A stretch of 64,000 nt of DNA from Anabaena lutea FACHB-196 (GCF_014698305.1 NZ_JACJST010000017.1:57139-121138); one strand, 5' to 3'; counted from the first letter of the stretch, positions 27,974 through 37,527 are shown. The notes: generated by a model from the sequence alone, not told the origin. A program made the numbers and translations.

Positions 27974-28034
27974 TTCGTAATTCGTAATTCGTAATTCGTA
28001 ATTCGTAATTCGTAATTCGTAATTCGTAATTCGT
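27967..28034. repeat. TTCGTAA heptamer array
   Basis: Nine or more perfect TTCGTAA units run from the last codons of the GT39 gene. They are typical short tandemly repeated repeats of heterocystous cyanobacteria. The array has stops in its first frame and is non-coding beyond the gene end. Confidence 0.85.
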
Positions 28035-28038
28035 CAAC

Positions 28039-28135
28039 AGGGAACAGGGAACAGGGAATAAATAGGCAGGAGGCAGGAGGCAGGAGGCAGGGAGCAGGAA
28101 GTAATTATTTCTCCCCATCTCCCCATCTCCCCATC
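28039..28135. repeat. Mixed short tandem repeats left of MITE C
   Basis: GGGAACA, GGCAGGA and CTCCCCAT units follow each other between the TTCGTAA array and the family C element. The CTCCCCAT array continues at 28356 on the other side of the element, so the element landed inside it. Confidence 0.7.
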
Positions 28136-28355
28136 CTCACAAGGGTAGGTATTTTACATTGTCGTGAGGGCTAGACTTGGTGGACAAGGAAGGACAGTGG
28201 ACAAGGGAGGAAAACCGTACAAAATCATATTCTCTTGGTAACAAGAATAGTCCGTCAAAAGACCATTGTGCGTATAAAATCTTCCTTGTCTACCTTCCCT
28301 CCTTGTCTTCCAAGTCCTGCCTTCACAGATAATATTAAAAACCTACCCTTGTGAG
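28136..28355. mobile_element. MITE-like palindromic element, family C
   Basis: The 220-base element begins CTCACAAGGGTAGGT and ends with its inverse ACCTACCCTTGTGAG. Both arms can be aligned for about 85 bases (for example GACTTGGTGGACAAGGA opposite GACTTGGAAGACAAGGA), so the whole element could fold into one long hairpin. ATC flanks it on both sides (28133-28135 and 28356-28358), a possible 3-base target duplication within a CTCCCCAT array. No open frame for a transposase is present. Confidence 0.75.
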
Positions 28356-28455
28356 ATCTCCCCATCTCCCCATCTCCCCATCTCCCCATCTCCCCATCTC
28401 CGTGTCCCCGCGTCTCCTCTTCCCCGCGTCCCCGCGTCTCCTCTTCCCCGCGTCC
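28356..28455. repeat. CTCCCCAT and CCCCGCGTC tandem repeats
   Basis: Five CTCCCCAT units are followed by three blocks with CCCCGCGTCTCCTCTT. These low-complexity units fill most of the space between MITE C and the end of the CBS-domain kinase gene. Confidence 0.75.
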
Positions 28456-28496
28456 CCGCGTCTGTCCATTTGTATCAATCTTAAAGTGAAACTTTA

Positions 28497-31400
28497 TCAC
28501 CTGTCTCCTTTTGCCAAAGCTTGATTGATCTGACTTAATAAGTCTTCCATGGAGATAGAACGAGGTAATATCTGGGTGGCAATACCGCCAGTTAGCTGTT
28601 CTAACTCAGCAACTACATTATTGTGTCGAGACTGATTGCCGTTTTTTTTCATTTGTCCAATTTCTGTATGTTTTACCTGATTTAATCTTTGGTCAAGAAC
28701 TAAAATTGGTGGCAAATTCAACGGTAAATCTGACAAAGCTTGGAGTGCTTTTTGCGTTTCTTTATGAATTGCCGATTCTCCCAAACAAATTAGTAGTAAA
28801 TCAACACTTTGGTGGCGAATTTGTTGCAGAACTTCTGCCCAGCAGTTACCCATAGATGCTTTAAAACCGGCAGTTTGTAAATATTGAATTAAAGCTTGGA
28901 ACCACTCAGATCCCCGTTCTGTATTTGAGGAAGATGAACCCCGTCTGTACTCACCTGTGATAGAGGAGTTTCTTTCTAACCGATAACCCTTCACTTGCTT
29001 AGGTCTTACCTGTGGTAAATCACGCAGCATAGTGACATCGACCACTAAAATATTAGGAGGACAGCTAAGACCAGAAGCAATTTGCAACACTGACAATAAA
29101 GCATCTGGTTTTCCTTTGCGACTACCGTCTTGTTTACTTAATGGAATTAAGCAAGGAAACACACCTAATCCTGGTATTTGGGAAGCTACCAAGGTAGTGG
29201 CTACATCACAAGTTACCAGTGGTAAAGCTGCCAAGCGTGGGTGCTTAGTCAACTGTTGCAGGTAATTTTGGGCGGTAGAACTTTCCACATCTAGCAAAAC
29301 CACATCAAATTGCCACACTCGCGCTAAAAGTTCGGCCTGATCTAGATCATCTACTTCAATCACCCGATGTTCTCGGAGTGAAGAGTTAGGAGTGACAGAT
29401 TCTAATTCTGGATTTACCAATCTGAGAATACGCAGGGGAGTTTTTGTGGGTATGATTTCGTTATTTTCTAAACCTATCTGCTCAACTTCTGATGCAGCAC
29501 ACAATCTTTCTAAAATTGGTAATAATCCCGAATGCTCTACTGGTAAGCTGACAAAATCATCGGCTCGGTTAGCAAATGCCTGTTCTTTTTCTGCACCTGT
29601 AGCTGTGACAATAACAGGAATATGGCGAGTTGCACTATCAGATTTGAGTAAAGTCAGCACATCCCAGCCTGACAGTAGGGGTAACAACGGATTCAAGAAT
29701 ATAGTTTTCGGTTGCAAGCGTCGGGCTTTTTCTAGTGCTTCTGTTCCCGAACGAGCAATCACCACCCGATAACCTAAACCTTTCAGATGTTGAGTCAAGT
29801 CTTCAATATATCCGGCTACTGCCTCGACTACTAACACTAAGCGTTGGGAGGAAACCGATTGATGTGATTCTGAATTTCCTGGCTCTGATTCCGCAAAACT
29901 TGTCTTTGGCGGACTGGGTGGCAATAATAGTGTAAACTGGCTACCTTTGCCTTCACGAGACAAAAAGCTGACATCTCCACCATGTAGGCGAGCTAATGCC
30001 CTTGTTAATACTAGCCCCAAACCGGTGCCTTCAAATTGGCGAGTGAGGGGATTTTCGAGTTGTTGGAATTTTTGAAATATTAAATGTTGTTGATGTTCGG
30101 GAATGCCAATGCCAGTATCCCAGACTGTAAAAGCAATCCACCCTTCCCAACGATTTACCCGCAGTCCAATTTCTCCAGAAATTTCCGTGAACTTAAAGGC
30201 GTTGGAAAGTAAGTGTACCAGCATCTGACGCAAGCGTAATTCATCTGCTACCATCTGCTCTAAGCCTGGTTCAATGGTGAGACTGAATTGGTGATCGTCC
30301 GGTGAACGTTTAGTTTCGGCTTGGTAAGATTGGCTAGTTTTGCTGGTTTGATTGTGGAGTGTTTTTACTTCTAATAAAGCGCGATCGCACACTTCCTTAA
30401 TTTTAACTGGGGACGGAGTCAGTTCCATCTGTCCAGTTTCCATCCTTGTCAAATCCAAAATGTCATTAACCACACTCATCAAATGACGGCCACTTTGATG
30501 AATTAAGCCTGCATAACGGGCTTGACGCTCGTTTAGTTCTCCTAATTGTTGATCTACCAGTAACCTAGACAAGCCCAAAACTGCCGTCAGCGGTGTTTTC
30601 AGTTCATGGCTAATACAAGCTAAAAACTCATCTTTTAAGCGATTTAGTTGAATCAAATCGGCGTTTTTTGCTGCTAGTTCTTTGCAAAGCTGTTGCTGTT
30701 CGGTTACATCAGTTGCTAAGACTAACCACAGCTTTTCATTGCCCAGTTCCGGGTTCTGACTGCTGAGTGTCACTTCAGACTCCGCACTCCAGACTTTTAA
30801 CTCAGGACCATCTAAAGGGATTTTGGCAAATTGCCAAATTCGCTCCTGACCATTTTGTACTTCCACAACACAAGTACAAGTTCCTAGTTGAGAATCTAAG
30901 TAACAGTAGCTAGATGCACTATTCCCCGGTACGGGTTGCTCTTGCATCATTGGTAAAACAGATGGTGCGTAAGGGGGTAAGCCTTCTTGGGGAGTAGCTG
31001 CATTCATTAGCGACCAGCAACCGGAGGAGTCAGTGTGGGCGCTATCATCCTCTGAATGCAGTTTAGCTGGGGACGGGGATACTTCGCTTTCACTGACTCT
31101 ACCATTGGTATACACTTTAACTGCTTGTTGATCGGCGTATTCTTGGTGTTGAGAATATTCTGGGGCAAGTATGGCCTCTACCTGTTGCCTAATTCCTTCT
31201 GCATCTTTTAAAACTCCCAATTGTTGCCACCAAGCTGGATTTTGCGTCACCACTTCTCCAGTACTTGTTTGCAACATTAAAGGCCAAGGCAGCCTTTCCA
31301 ACAACTGCACTAGGGGATTGTGTGTAATTAGCTGGTGTTTATTTTGTTTGTAATCAGTTCTCTTCGCATTACCATCACCTTTTTGGGCAGTCCCTTGGGT

Positions 31401-31847
31401 GGTAGAAACAAGTGCTACTTTTTCCTGAGCTAAGAATCGCAGTAAGCGTGAGCTATCCAGCAGCCCCAAAAATTTTTCTTCTGCATCAACCAATGCCCAA
31501 TCTAGGTTGCGGTTTTTTTGGGTTTGTTGGTAACGCAAAAACAAGCTAAATTTTTCTAGATGATCACAAATGGGTATTTTATGTATTGGCTCAATCAGAG
31601 TTGGGCTTAAGGTTGAGATTGGCTGCTGTAAATTGAGAAATTCCTCACCACTGGCTGCTGCCAATAATTTGGGGATTAAACGAGCAGAGTACAACAATCC
31701 TATGGGGCATTGCTGTTGATTCACCACTACCAAGCGATCGCACTGCTCTTTCTCTAAAATCTCCAGCACCACTGCCAGAGTGCTTGTTTCTGGGCAGCTG
31801 GGTACGGTTGCTAGAAAGTCATAAAGCGGGTACTGTAGCATTAACAT
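28497..31847 (-). CDS. CBS-domain hybrid histidine kinase with degenerate receivers
   Basis: The 1116-residue protein begins with a CBS-like pair (about residues 5-165), then a PAS-like region ending before HisKA (ISHELKTPLTAVLGLSRLL, with phosphoacceptor His) and a HATPase domain (LLSNAFKF, DTGIGIP, GTGLGLVLTRALARLHGG). Up to three receiver-like folds follow. The clearest, VLVVEAVAGYIEDL...KTIFLNPLLPLLSGWDV, has Asn where the phosphoacceptor Asp should be and Ala in the acidic pocket, so it cannot accept phosphate in the usual way. I chose ATG at 31847; ATG 31841 and TTG 31940 are alternatives. It is divergent from kaiABC, over 1.2 kb away. Confidence 0.8.
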   Translation of the reverse strand: MLMLQYPLYDFLATVPSCPETSTLAVVLEILEKEQCDRLVVVNQQQCPIGLLYSARLIPKLLAAASGEEFLNLQQPISTLSPTLIEPIHKIPICDHLEKFSLFLRYQQTQKNRNLDWALVDAEEKFLGLLDSSRLLRFLAQEKVALVSTTQGTAQKGDGNAKRTDYKQNKHQLITHNPLVQLLERLPWPLMLQTSTGEVVTQNPAWWQQLGVLKDAEGIRQQVEAILAPEYSQHQEYADQQAVKVYTNGRVSESEVSPSPAKLHSEDDSAHTDSSGCWSLMNAATPQEGLPPYAPSVLPMMQEQPVPGNSASSYCYLDSQLGTCTCVVEVQNGQERIWQFAKIPLDGPELKVWSAESEVTLSSQNPELGNEKLWLVLATDVTEQQQLCKELAAKNADLIQLNRLKDEFLACISHELKTPLTAVLGLSRLLVDQQLGELNERQARYAGLIHQSGRHLMSVVNDILDLTRMETGQMELTPSPVKIKEVCDRALLEVKTLHNQTSKTSQSYQAETKRSPDDHQFSLTIEPGLEQMVADELRLRQMLVHLLSNAFKFTEISGEIGLRVNRWEGWIAFTVWDTGIGIPEHQQHLIFQKFQQLENPLTRQFEGTGLGLVLTRALARLHGGDVSFLSREGKGSQFTLLLPPSPPKTSFAESEPGNSESHQSVSSQRLVLVVEAVAGYIEDLTQHLKGLGYRVVIARSGTEALEKARRLQPKTIFLNPLLPLLSGWDVLTLLKSDSATRHIPVIVTATGAEKEQAFANRADDFVSLPVEHSGLLPILERLCAASEVEQIGLENNEIIPTKTPLRILRLVNPELESVTPNSSLREHRVIEVDDLDQAELLARVWQFDVVLLDVESSTAQNYLQQLTKHPRLAALPLVTCDVATTLVASQIPGLGVFPCLIPLSKQDGSRKGKPDALLSVLQIASGLSCPPNILVVDVTMLRDLPQVRPKQVKGYRLERNSSITGEYRRGSSSSNTERGSEWFQALIQYLQTAGFKASMGNCWAEVLQQIRHQSVDLLLICLGESAIHKETQKALQALSDLPLNLPPILVLDQRLNQVKHTEIGQMKKNGNQSRHNNVVAELEQLTGGIATQILPRSISMEDLLSQINQALAKGDR

Positions 31848-33068
31848 AGGGCTTAGGGGGTCATTCTTCCTGTGGTTACTTTTGGCATAAACATCTACCA
31901 AAGTGCTGATGGTCTTTATGCCTGAAGCAATATCCTCCAAGAAGAGTCACATAAGCGATTTTCGTGACATTTGAAAGGATATTGAAACAATCAACTCGGC
32001 TCTGACGGACAATTGGTTGCCTCCAACAATTCCCAAGGTGCTGCTTTCCGAGTCCCACTCTTTTGGACTAGCGATCATCCTCACCAGCACAATACTGGTG
32101 TTGAAACTCTTCATCGATAGTTACAGCTAGAACAATTATCGCTCCAAAGATTCGTTTTAGAACCTTGAGGAATTATAATGATTTAGAATGAAACGATGCT
32201 TTAACTTTGTTTATGTATCTTATCAAGGAGTGAAATAAAAATATCTATATTTAGATAGATATACATACTACACATCACCATCCAGCTACTACATATTTTG
32301 ATGTTAAACGCTTCATCAACTACCTAGTACAACAAGGCGTAAGTTAAGCAACCATTAAAAATACTGAAAAAGCCTGTTTAATCTACTTTTTTAATTTTTA
32401 ATTGTTAATTTTTAATTCCGCCCTGCGGTACTAGTTATACCACTCGTTTGCGGCAACTCCCTTTTTGTGTGGTTACTCCTAAATTTTTGTTGACAAAAAG
32501 CGTTTCTTAGCCAGTCCTTACTTAAAAGCTTTTACAAAACTTAATTAACCCATACATCTTATGTTTGGGCAATCATCCTAAATATATAGGACTCCTGATT
32601 TTTGTGTATCCCTGACGGGAGCGTATGGCTAACGCCACGCCAGCTAGAGCCAAAGTGGCCTGCGCTCTGCACTTCCAAAAAATTAGTATCCTTATTTCTT
32701 GTTAAGAGTTAAGAGTCTCCATGAGTAAATATGGCTACGTCACCCAAGCTATCAGTAATTAAATATTAGTCCTATATAAGCAATAAATGCTATTACCAAT
32801 ATTGATTTTGCTACCAGATGTTAAAAAAAATTTATATGCCCCCGTTGATAAGATCAATCTACGAGGTTTAATTGGGCAAATGTGGAACCTCATTGATCAT
32901 ATTATTTCCCAAATGTGGTGTTTTTGTTTTCCCACTACTATCCCTGTTAACATATACTATTTAGATAAAAAACCGCCAAAAAACCACAATCAACATTTAA
33001 ATAATCATGAAAAATATAACCATGTATTAGCCTGTAACAAGCCAAAAAACCAGCAGTCATTTCAGCAA
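31848..33068. other. Upstream region of kaiA, repeat-rich
   Basis: Between the divergent kinase and the kaiA core start there are TTTTTAAT-type heptamers (about 32385-32420), a CCGCCCTGCGG block, a GGCTAACGCCACGCCAGC palindrome-rich piece (about 32625-32650) and a family A MITE fragment (32730-32776). From 32787 the kaiA frame is open with an ATG, so part of this region may encode an N-terminal extension of KaiA. No other gene is recognised. Confidence 0.5.
32730..32776. repeat. Fragment of MITE family A
   Basis: ATGGCTACGTCACCCAAGCT...CAGTAATTAAATATTAGTCCTATA resembles the right end of the element at 3050-3308 (GGCTACGCCACGCAAGC...ATTCCTATA). It ends ten bases before the ATG at 32787 that opens the kaiA frame and may contribute to the promoter or leader there. 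Confidence 0.45.
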
Positions 33069-33380
33069 ATGAGTCAAGCTGATAAGCAGGAATTATTAGA
33101 GCAACTGAAATCAGATTACCGCCAAATTCTTATACGTTACTATCTTACAGACAAAACTCTGCAATCTAGCATTGATAGATTTATCAATGCCTTATTTTAT
33201 GCTAATATTCCTGTGCCAAAAATTATAGAAATTCACATGGAACTTATTGATGAATTTTCCAAGCAGCTTAAATTAGAAGGAAGGAGCGACGAAACATTAC
33301 TTGATTACAGACTGACATTAATAGATATTTTGGCAAATCTCTGTGAAGCCTATAGAAGTGCAGTTTCTAAAATCAACTGA
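33069..33380 (+). CDS. kaiA: Circadian clock protein KaiA, short form
   Basis: The 103 residues from ATG 33069 match the C-terminal KaiA domain: SIDRFINALFYANIPVPKIIEIHMELIDEFSKQLKLEGRSDETLLDYRLTLIDILANLCEAYR. This domain binds the KaiC C-terminal tail and stimulates its autophosphorylation. The N-terminal receiver-like domain of unicellular KaiA is missing, as in Anabaena-type KaiA. The same frame is open back to ATG 32787 and would add 94 residues, ending in a Lys/Asn-rich stretch (KKPPKNHNQHLNNHEKY); they do not resemble a receiver. No strong ribosome site marks either start. kaiB follows 92 bases later. Confidence 0.85.
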   Translation: MSQADKQELLEQLKSDYRQILIRYYLTDKTLQSSIDRFINALFYANIPVPKIIEIHMELIDEFSKQLKLEGRSDETLLDYRLTLIDILANLCEAYRSAVSKIN

Positions 33381-33472
33381 AGAGACTCAAATCCTCACTT
33401 CATCGTCGCTAACTTCAGACAAATGCATCAGCATATTTTGTATTCCTATTCTCAGAACTAGCCTGTACCTTT

Positions 33473-33787
33473 ATGAATAAATCCAAAAAAACCTATGTTC
33501 TCAAGCTGTATGTAGCCGGGAACACTCCCAACTCCGTGAGAGCATTAAACACACTCAAAAACATATTAGAACAAGAATTCAAAGGTGTTTATGCTTTAAA
33601 AGTAATCGATGTCCTCAAAAACCCCCAACTAGCAGAAGAAGATAAAATATTAGCCACACCGACATTATCAAAGATTTTGCCGCCCCCAGTCCGCAAAATA
33701 ATCGGAGATCTTTCAGATAGAGAAAGAGTTTTGATAGGATTAGATTTACTCTATGAAGAATTGAGTGACGAAGACTGGGAAGAATAA
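33473..33787 (+). CDS. kaiB: Circadian clock protein KaiB
   Basis: The 104-residue protein matches KaiB in length and sequence: [77 protein letters not shown]. KaiB is a fold-switching protein that binds the KaiC CI ring at night, sequesters KaiA and signals to output kinases. The C-terminus is acidic (DEDWEE). It lies between kaiA and kaiC, 77 bases before kaiC. Confidence 0.97.
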   Translation: MNKSKKTYVLKLYVAGNTPNSVRALNTLKNILEQEFKGVYALKVIDVLKNPQLAEEDKILATPTLSKILPPPVRKIIGDLSDRERVLIGLDLLYEELSDEDWEE

Positions 33788-33864
33788 AACTATTTTTCAT
33801 AAAAACCGAGTCCAAATTTTAGTAATTTAAAAACCAGGGTTAAATACCCAGATGTGATAAAAAA

Positions 33865-35424
33865 ATGAGTTACAAAGATCCAAAAGAGCCAAAAAATCCA
33901 CTCATTGGGGGTGTAGAGAAAATTCGCACAATGATCGAGGGCTTTGACGATATTAGTCATGGCGGTTTACCAGTTGGTAGAACAACCTTAGTCAGCGGAA
34001 CTTCTGGTACAGGTAAAACTTTATTATCTCTACAATTTCTGTATAATGGCATTACCTACTTTGATGAACCAGGAGTATTTGTTACCTTCGAGGAATCACC
34101 CAGTGATATTATTAAAAATGCTCATATTTTTGGCTGGAATTTACAACGACTGATTGAAGAAGGAAAACTGTTTATTCTCGATGCATCACCTGATCCAGAA
34201 GGTCAAGATATCGTTGGTAACTTTGATCTTTCAGCCCTAATTGAACGCTTACAATATGCGATTCGCAAATACAAAGCTCATCGAGTTTCCATTGACTCAA
34301 TCACAGCAGTATTTCAACAATATGAAGCCGTAGGAGTAGTAAGACGAGAAATTTTTCGGCTAGTAGCACGACTCAAACAACTAAGCGTTACCACTATAAT
34401 TACCACAGAGCGTGGTGAAGAATATGGGCCAGTTGCTTCCTTTGGGGTAGAAGAATTTGTCTCTGACAATGTAGTAATTGTTCGCAACGTTTTAGAAGGA
34501 GAACGCCGCCGCCGCACAATTGAAATTCTCAAATTGCGTGGTACAACCCACATGAAAGGCGAATATCCATTCACGATTACAAATGCAGGAGTCAATATTT
34601 TCCCATTAGGAGCAATGCGTTTAACACAAAGGTCTTCAAATGTTCGCGTATCTTCTGGAGTCAAAACCCTGGATGAAATGTGTGGTGGTGGTTTCTTTAA
34701 AGACTCGATTATTTTAGCCACAGGAGCCACAGGTACTGGTAAAACACTGTTAGTCAGCAAGTTTATTCAAGATGGCTGTGTGAGCGGCGAGCGGGCGATA
34801 TTATTTGCTTATGAAGAATCCCGCGCTCAACTGTCTCGTAATGCTTATTCTTGGGGAATTGACTTTGAGGAATTAGAACACCAAGGTTTATTAAAAATAA
34901 TTTGTACATATCCCGAATCCACCGGTTTAGAAGATCACTTGCAAATTATTAAATCAGAAATTGCCGATTTTAAGCCAGCCCGAATTGCTATTGATTCCCT
35001 TTCAGCACTAGCTAGAGGCGTAAGTAATAATGCTTTTCGCCAATTTGTGATTGGTGTTACAGGTTATGCTAAACAAGAAGAGATTACTGGTTTCTTTACT
35101 AACACCAGTGACCAATTTATGGGGTCACATTCCATTACTGACTCTCACATTTCCACGATTACTGATACAATTTTAATGTTGCAGTATGTAGAAATTCATG
35201 GTGAAATGTCGCGGGCAATCAACGTCTTTAAAATGCGGGGTTCGTGGCACGATAAGGGGATTCGGGAGTACAATATTACGGCTGATGGGCCTAATATTAA
35301 AGATTCGTTCCGTAATTACGAACGAATTGTCAGTGGCGCTCCTACCCGCGTTAGCATAGACGAAAAGGCAGAACTTTCTCGCATTGTCAAACGTTTTGAA
35401 GAAAAACAAAGTTCTGATTCTTAA
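33865..35424 (+). CDS. kaiC: Circadian clock ATPase/kinase KaiC
   Basis: KaiC is the hexameric core of the clock. The 519 residues hold two RecA-like domains with P-loops GTSGTGKT (CI) and GATGTGKT (CII). The CI catalytic glutamates are in VTFEESP. The CII phosphorylation sites S430 and T431 (S431/T432 of Synechococcus) stand in ITDSHISTITDT, with the upstream T of ITD also kept. The C-terminal segment for KaiA binding is present (PTRVSIDEKAELSRIVKRFEEKQ). It is the last kai gene; the TolC-like gene starts 124 bases later. Confidence 0.98.
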   Translation: MSYKDPKEPKNPLIGGVEKIRTMIEGFDDISHGGLPVGRTTLVSGTSGTGKTLLSLQFLYNGITYFDEPGVFVTFEESPSDIIKNAHIFGWNLQRLIEEGKLFILDASPDPEGQDIVGNFDLSALIERLQYAIRKYKAHRVSIDSITAVFQQYEAVGVVRREIFRLVARLKQLSVTTIITTERGEEYGPVASFGVEEFVSDNVVIVRNVLEGERRRRTIEILKLRGTTHMKGEYPFTITNAGVNIFPLGAMRLTQRSSNVRVSSGVKTLDEMCGGGFFKDSIILATGATGTGKTLLVSKFIQDGCVSGERAILFAYEESRAQLSRNAYSWGIDFEELEHQGLLKIICTYPESTGLEDHLQIIKSEIADFKPARIAIDSLSALARGVSNNAFRQFVIGVTGYAKQEEITGFFTNTSDQFMGSHSITDSHISTITDTILMLQYVEIHGEMSRAINVFKMRGSWHDKGIREYNITADGPNIKDSFRNYERIVSGAPTRVSIDEKAELSRIVKRFEEKQSSDS

Positions 35425-35548
35425 ATTCGTTGGGAAAGCCTGCACTGTAACGCCTAAGCGTTCAGCGTCGGGTAATTCACTGTCGTGCTATATTCTGTGT
35501 GAAGACAAGTTTTCTGCCGCTAGATAGATTTTCGTGTGAGGGGATGCG

Positions 35549-37453
35549 GTGAAAGGACAGCAATTATTTCATAGTTTCTTACCTGGTGTAACAGCAGCGG
35601 TATTAACAACTCAGTCAGCTTGGGCGGGTACTGTCAAAGTAGGTGAAGTCAAAACGACTTCTTCTGCTATTGTATTGACTGCAACAGATGGGAAAACCTC
35701 GGTTGTGGACAACATGAATCAGCAACTACCCAATACTGCGGTTGATAGTTCTCCAGTTTTAGCACCTGCCCTTGATTTCAATAACCTCAATGTGAAGTCT
35801 TTAGGCAATCACATTGTTCCAGAAATCGTTGGCGTTAATCATAAAAGTCTGCCAGGAGACAAAATACCGAAAACAGTTTTACCAAGTTCAGTCACTGGGA
35901 CAAAGTTAACAGAGTTATTCGAGGCAAGAAAATGTTTACGGACAAAGCAGAACAGCCAAGCTGCTTTGCTGTTGGCCTCAACAAACTGTTCACAAAAAAA
36001 CGCCTCTAGTGAGCGGTTAGCCCAGGCTACTACCCCTACTGAATCAGAAACGCCTAATACATTAGAGCAACCTGTTCAAAACTCAGATACTGTAACGCCT
36101 GCACCTACAGGTTCCACAGAGACTTCTGAATTCCTGAATCCCAGTCCCAATCCTCTACTATTTCCCACGAAACCAGAGGAAGTGACAGTTCAGGGCAATC
36201 AGCCAATTACTTTGGCACAGGCTCTAGAACTGGCAAAGCGCAATAATAATGAACTACAGGTGTCAATATTGCAGTTAGAACGCAGTAAAGGCGCTCTCAG
36301 GGAACAACAAGCGGCTTTTTTGCCTACAGTGGGGCTGACTGGTCGTATTACTAATAGCCGGAGTAGTAGCAGTACACTGCAAGCGAAACAAACACAGAGG
36401 TTAAATCCCAATGCACCAGATGCTGAATCTGATACCAGCTTTACTAGTGAAGCACAACTGAGATATGACCTCTATACCTCTGGGAGACGGAACGCGGCTA
36501 TTAGAGAGGCTGAGGAAAATATCCGCATTCAGGAGTTAGATGTAGAGCGGCAATCAGAAGATATTCGCTTGAATGTGGCCAGAGAGTACTATGATTTGCA
36601 GCAAGCAGATGAACAAGTACGTATTTCTCAGTCGGCAGTGCAGAATTCTGAGGCGAGTTTGCGAGATGCACAGGCTCTAGAACGGGCTGGTGTAGGTACA
36701 CGGTTCGATGTGTTGCGATCGCAGGTGAACTTAGCAAATGCCCAACAAGACCTCACTAATGCTCGTTCCCAACAAGAAATTGCTCGTCGTCGTTTAGCAA
36801 CTCGCTTAAATATCCCGCAGTCGGCAAATATCACTGCGGCAGATCCTGTACAGTTAGCTGGTCTTTGGCAGCAAACCCTCGAACAGAGTATTGTCTTAGC
36901 TTATCAAAACCGTCCTGAACTGCAACAGCAGTTGGCACAGCGGAACGTGAGCGAGCAGCAAAGAAGACAGGCTTTAGCTTCCTTGGGACCACAAATTAGT
37001 TTAGTTGCCAGCTATGACCTGTTAGATGTGTTTAATGATAATACCAACGTTAGCGATGGTTATTCAGTTGGCGTGCAAGCAACCCTAAATTTATACGATG
37101 GGGGCGCAGCAAAAGCCAGAGCATCTCAGGCTAAATCTAATATAGCGATCGCTGAAACTAATTTTTCTGAACAACGTAACCAAATCCGCTTTCAAGTAGA
37201 ACAAGCCTATTCTACCCAGCGCTCTAATTTAGAAAATGTCCAAACTGCTAACGCGGCTTTAGAACAAGCTAAAGAGTCTTTACGGTTAGCGCGTTTGCGA
37301 TTCCAAGCAGGTGTAGGTACTCAAACTGATGTCATTAACTCAGAAAATGACCTCACAAGATCCGAAGGTAATCGCATTCGCGCAATTTTGGATTACAACC
37401 GAGCTTTGACCGAATTACAACGCTTCGTTACTTCCAGAGCTTTTAATAAGTAA
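35549..37453 (+). CDS. hgdD: TolC-family outer membrane efflux protein, probable HgdD
   Basis: The 634-residue protein has a signal-like N-terminus (SFLPGVTAAVLTTQSAWA), a long Ser/Thr/Pro-rich stretch to about residue 220, then the TolC repeats: ITLAQALELAKRNNNELQ, AAFLPTVGLTGRI, LRYDLYTSGRRNAAIREAEENI, and in the second half LQQQLAQRNVSEQQRRQALASLGPQISLVASYD and a final VGTQTDVINSENDLTRSEG. TolC proteins form trimeric export channels. In Anabaena sp. PCC 7120 the TolC gene directly after kaiABC is hgdD, needed for heterocyst glycolipid export (from memory), so the position supports this name. The GTG start has AGGGG before it. A strong terminator follows. Confidence 0.78.
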   Translation: MKGQQLFHSFLPGVTAAVLTTQSAWAGTVKVGEVKTTSSAIVLTATDGKTSVVDNMNQQLPNTAVDSSPVLAPALDFNNLNVKSLGNHIVPEIVGVNHKSLPGDKIPKTVLPSSVTGTKLTELFEARKCLRTKQNSQAALLLASTNCSQKNASSERLAQATTPTESETPNTLEQPVQNSDTVTPAPTGSTETSEFLNPSPNPLLFPTKPEEVTVQGNQPITLAQALELAKRNNNELQVSILQLERSKGALREQQAAFLPTVGLTGRITNSRSSSSTLQAKQTQRLNPNAPDAESDTSFTSEAQLRYDLYTSGRRNAAIREAEENIRIQELDVERQSEDIRLNVAREYYDLQQADEQVRISQSAVQNSEASLRDAQALERAGVGTRFDVLRSQVNLANAQQDLTNARSQQEIARRRLATRLNIPQSANITAADPVQLAGLWQQTLEQSIVLAYQNRPELQQQLAQRNVSEQQRRQALASLGPQISLVASYDLLDVFNDNTNVSDGYSVGVQATLNLYDGGAAKARASQAKSNIAIAETNFSEQRNQIRFQVEQAYSTQRSNLENVQTANAALEQAKESLRLARLRFQAGVGTQTDVINSENDLTRSEGNRIRAILDYNRALTELQRFVTSRAFNK

Positions 37454-37480
37454 ATAAATACAAACTTTTTTAAAAGCGCC

Positions 37481-37527
37481 AAAAGCCTCATTTAGCAGTG
37501 TAATTACTAGCAAATGAGGCTTTTTTG
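37481..37527 (+). terminator. Rho-independent terminator of hgdD
   Basis: AAAAGCCTCATTT (37481-37493) pairs with AAATGAGGCTTTT (37512-37524) around an 18-base loop and continues into TTTTTT. It ends the hgdD transcript. Confidence 0.9.

Noticed and set aside
28255..28500. Minus-strand frame encoding an Arg/Gly/Glu-rich repeat product
   Set aside because: It is translated low-complexity array sequence (CTCCCCAT and CCCCGCGTC units) plus part of MITE C.
34314..34760. Minus-strand frame of 148 codons within kaiC
   Set aside because: It is a shadow of the kaiC coding frame with no ribosome site or recognisable domain.
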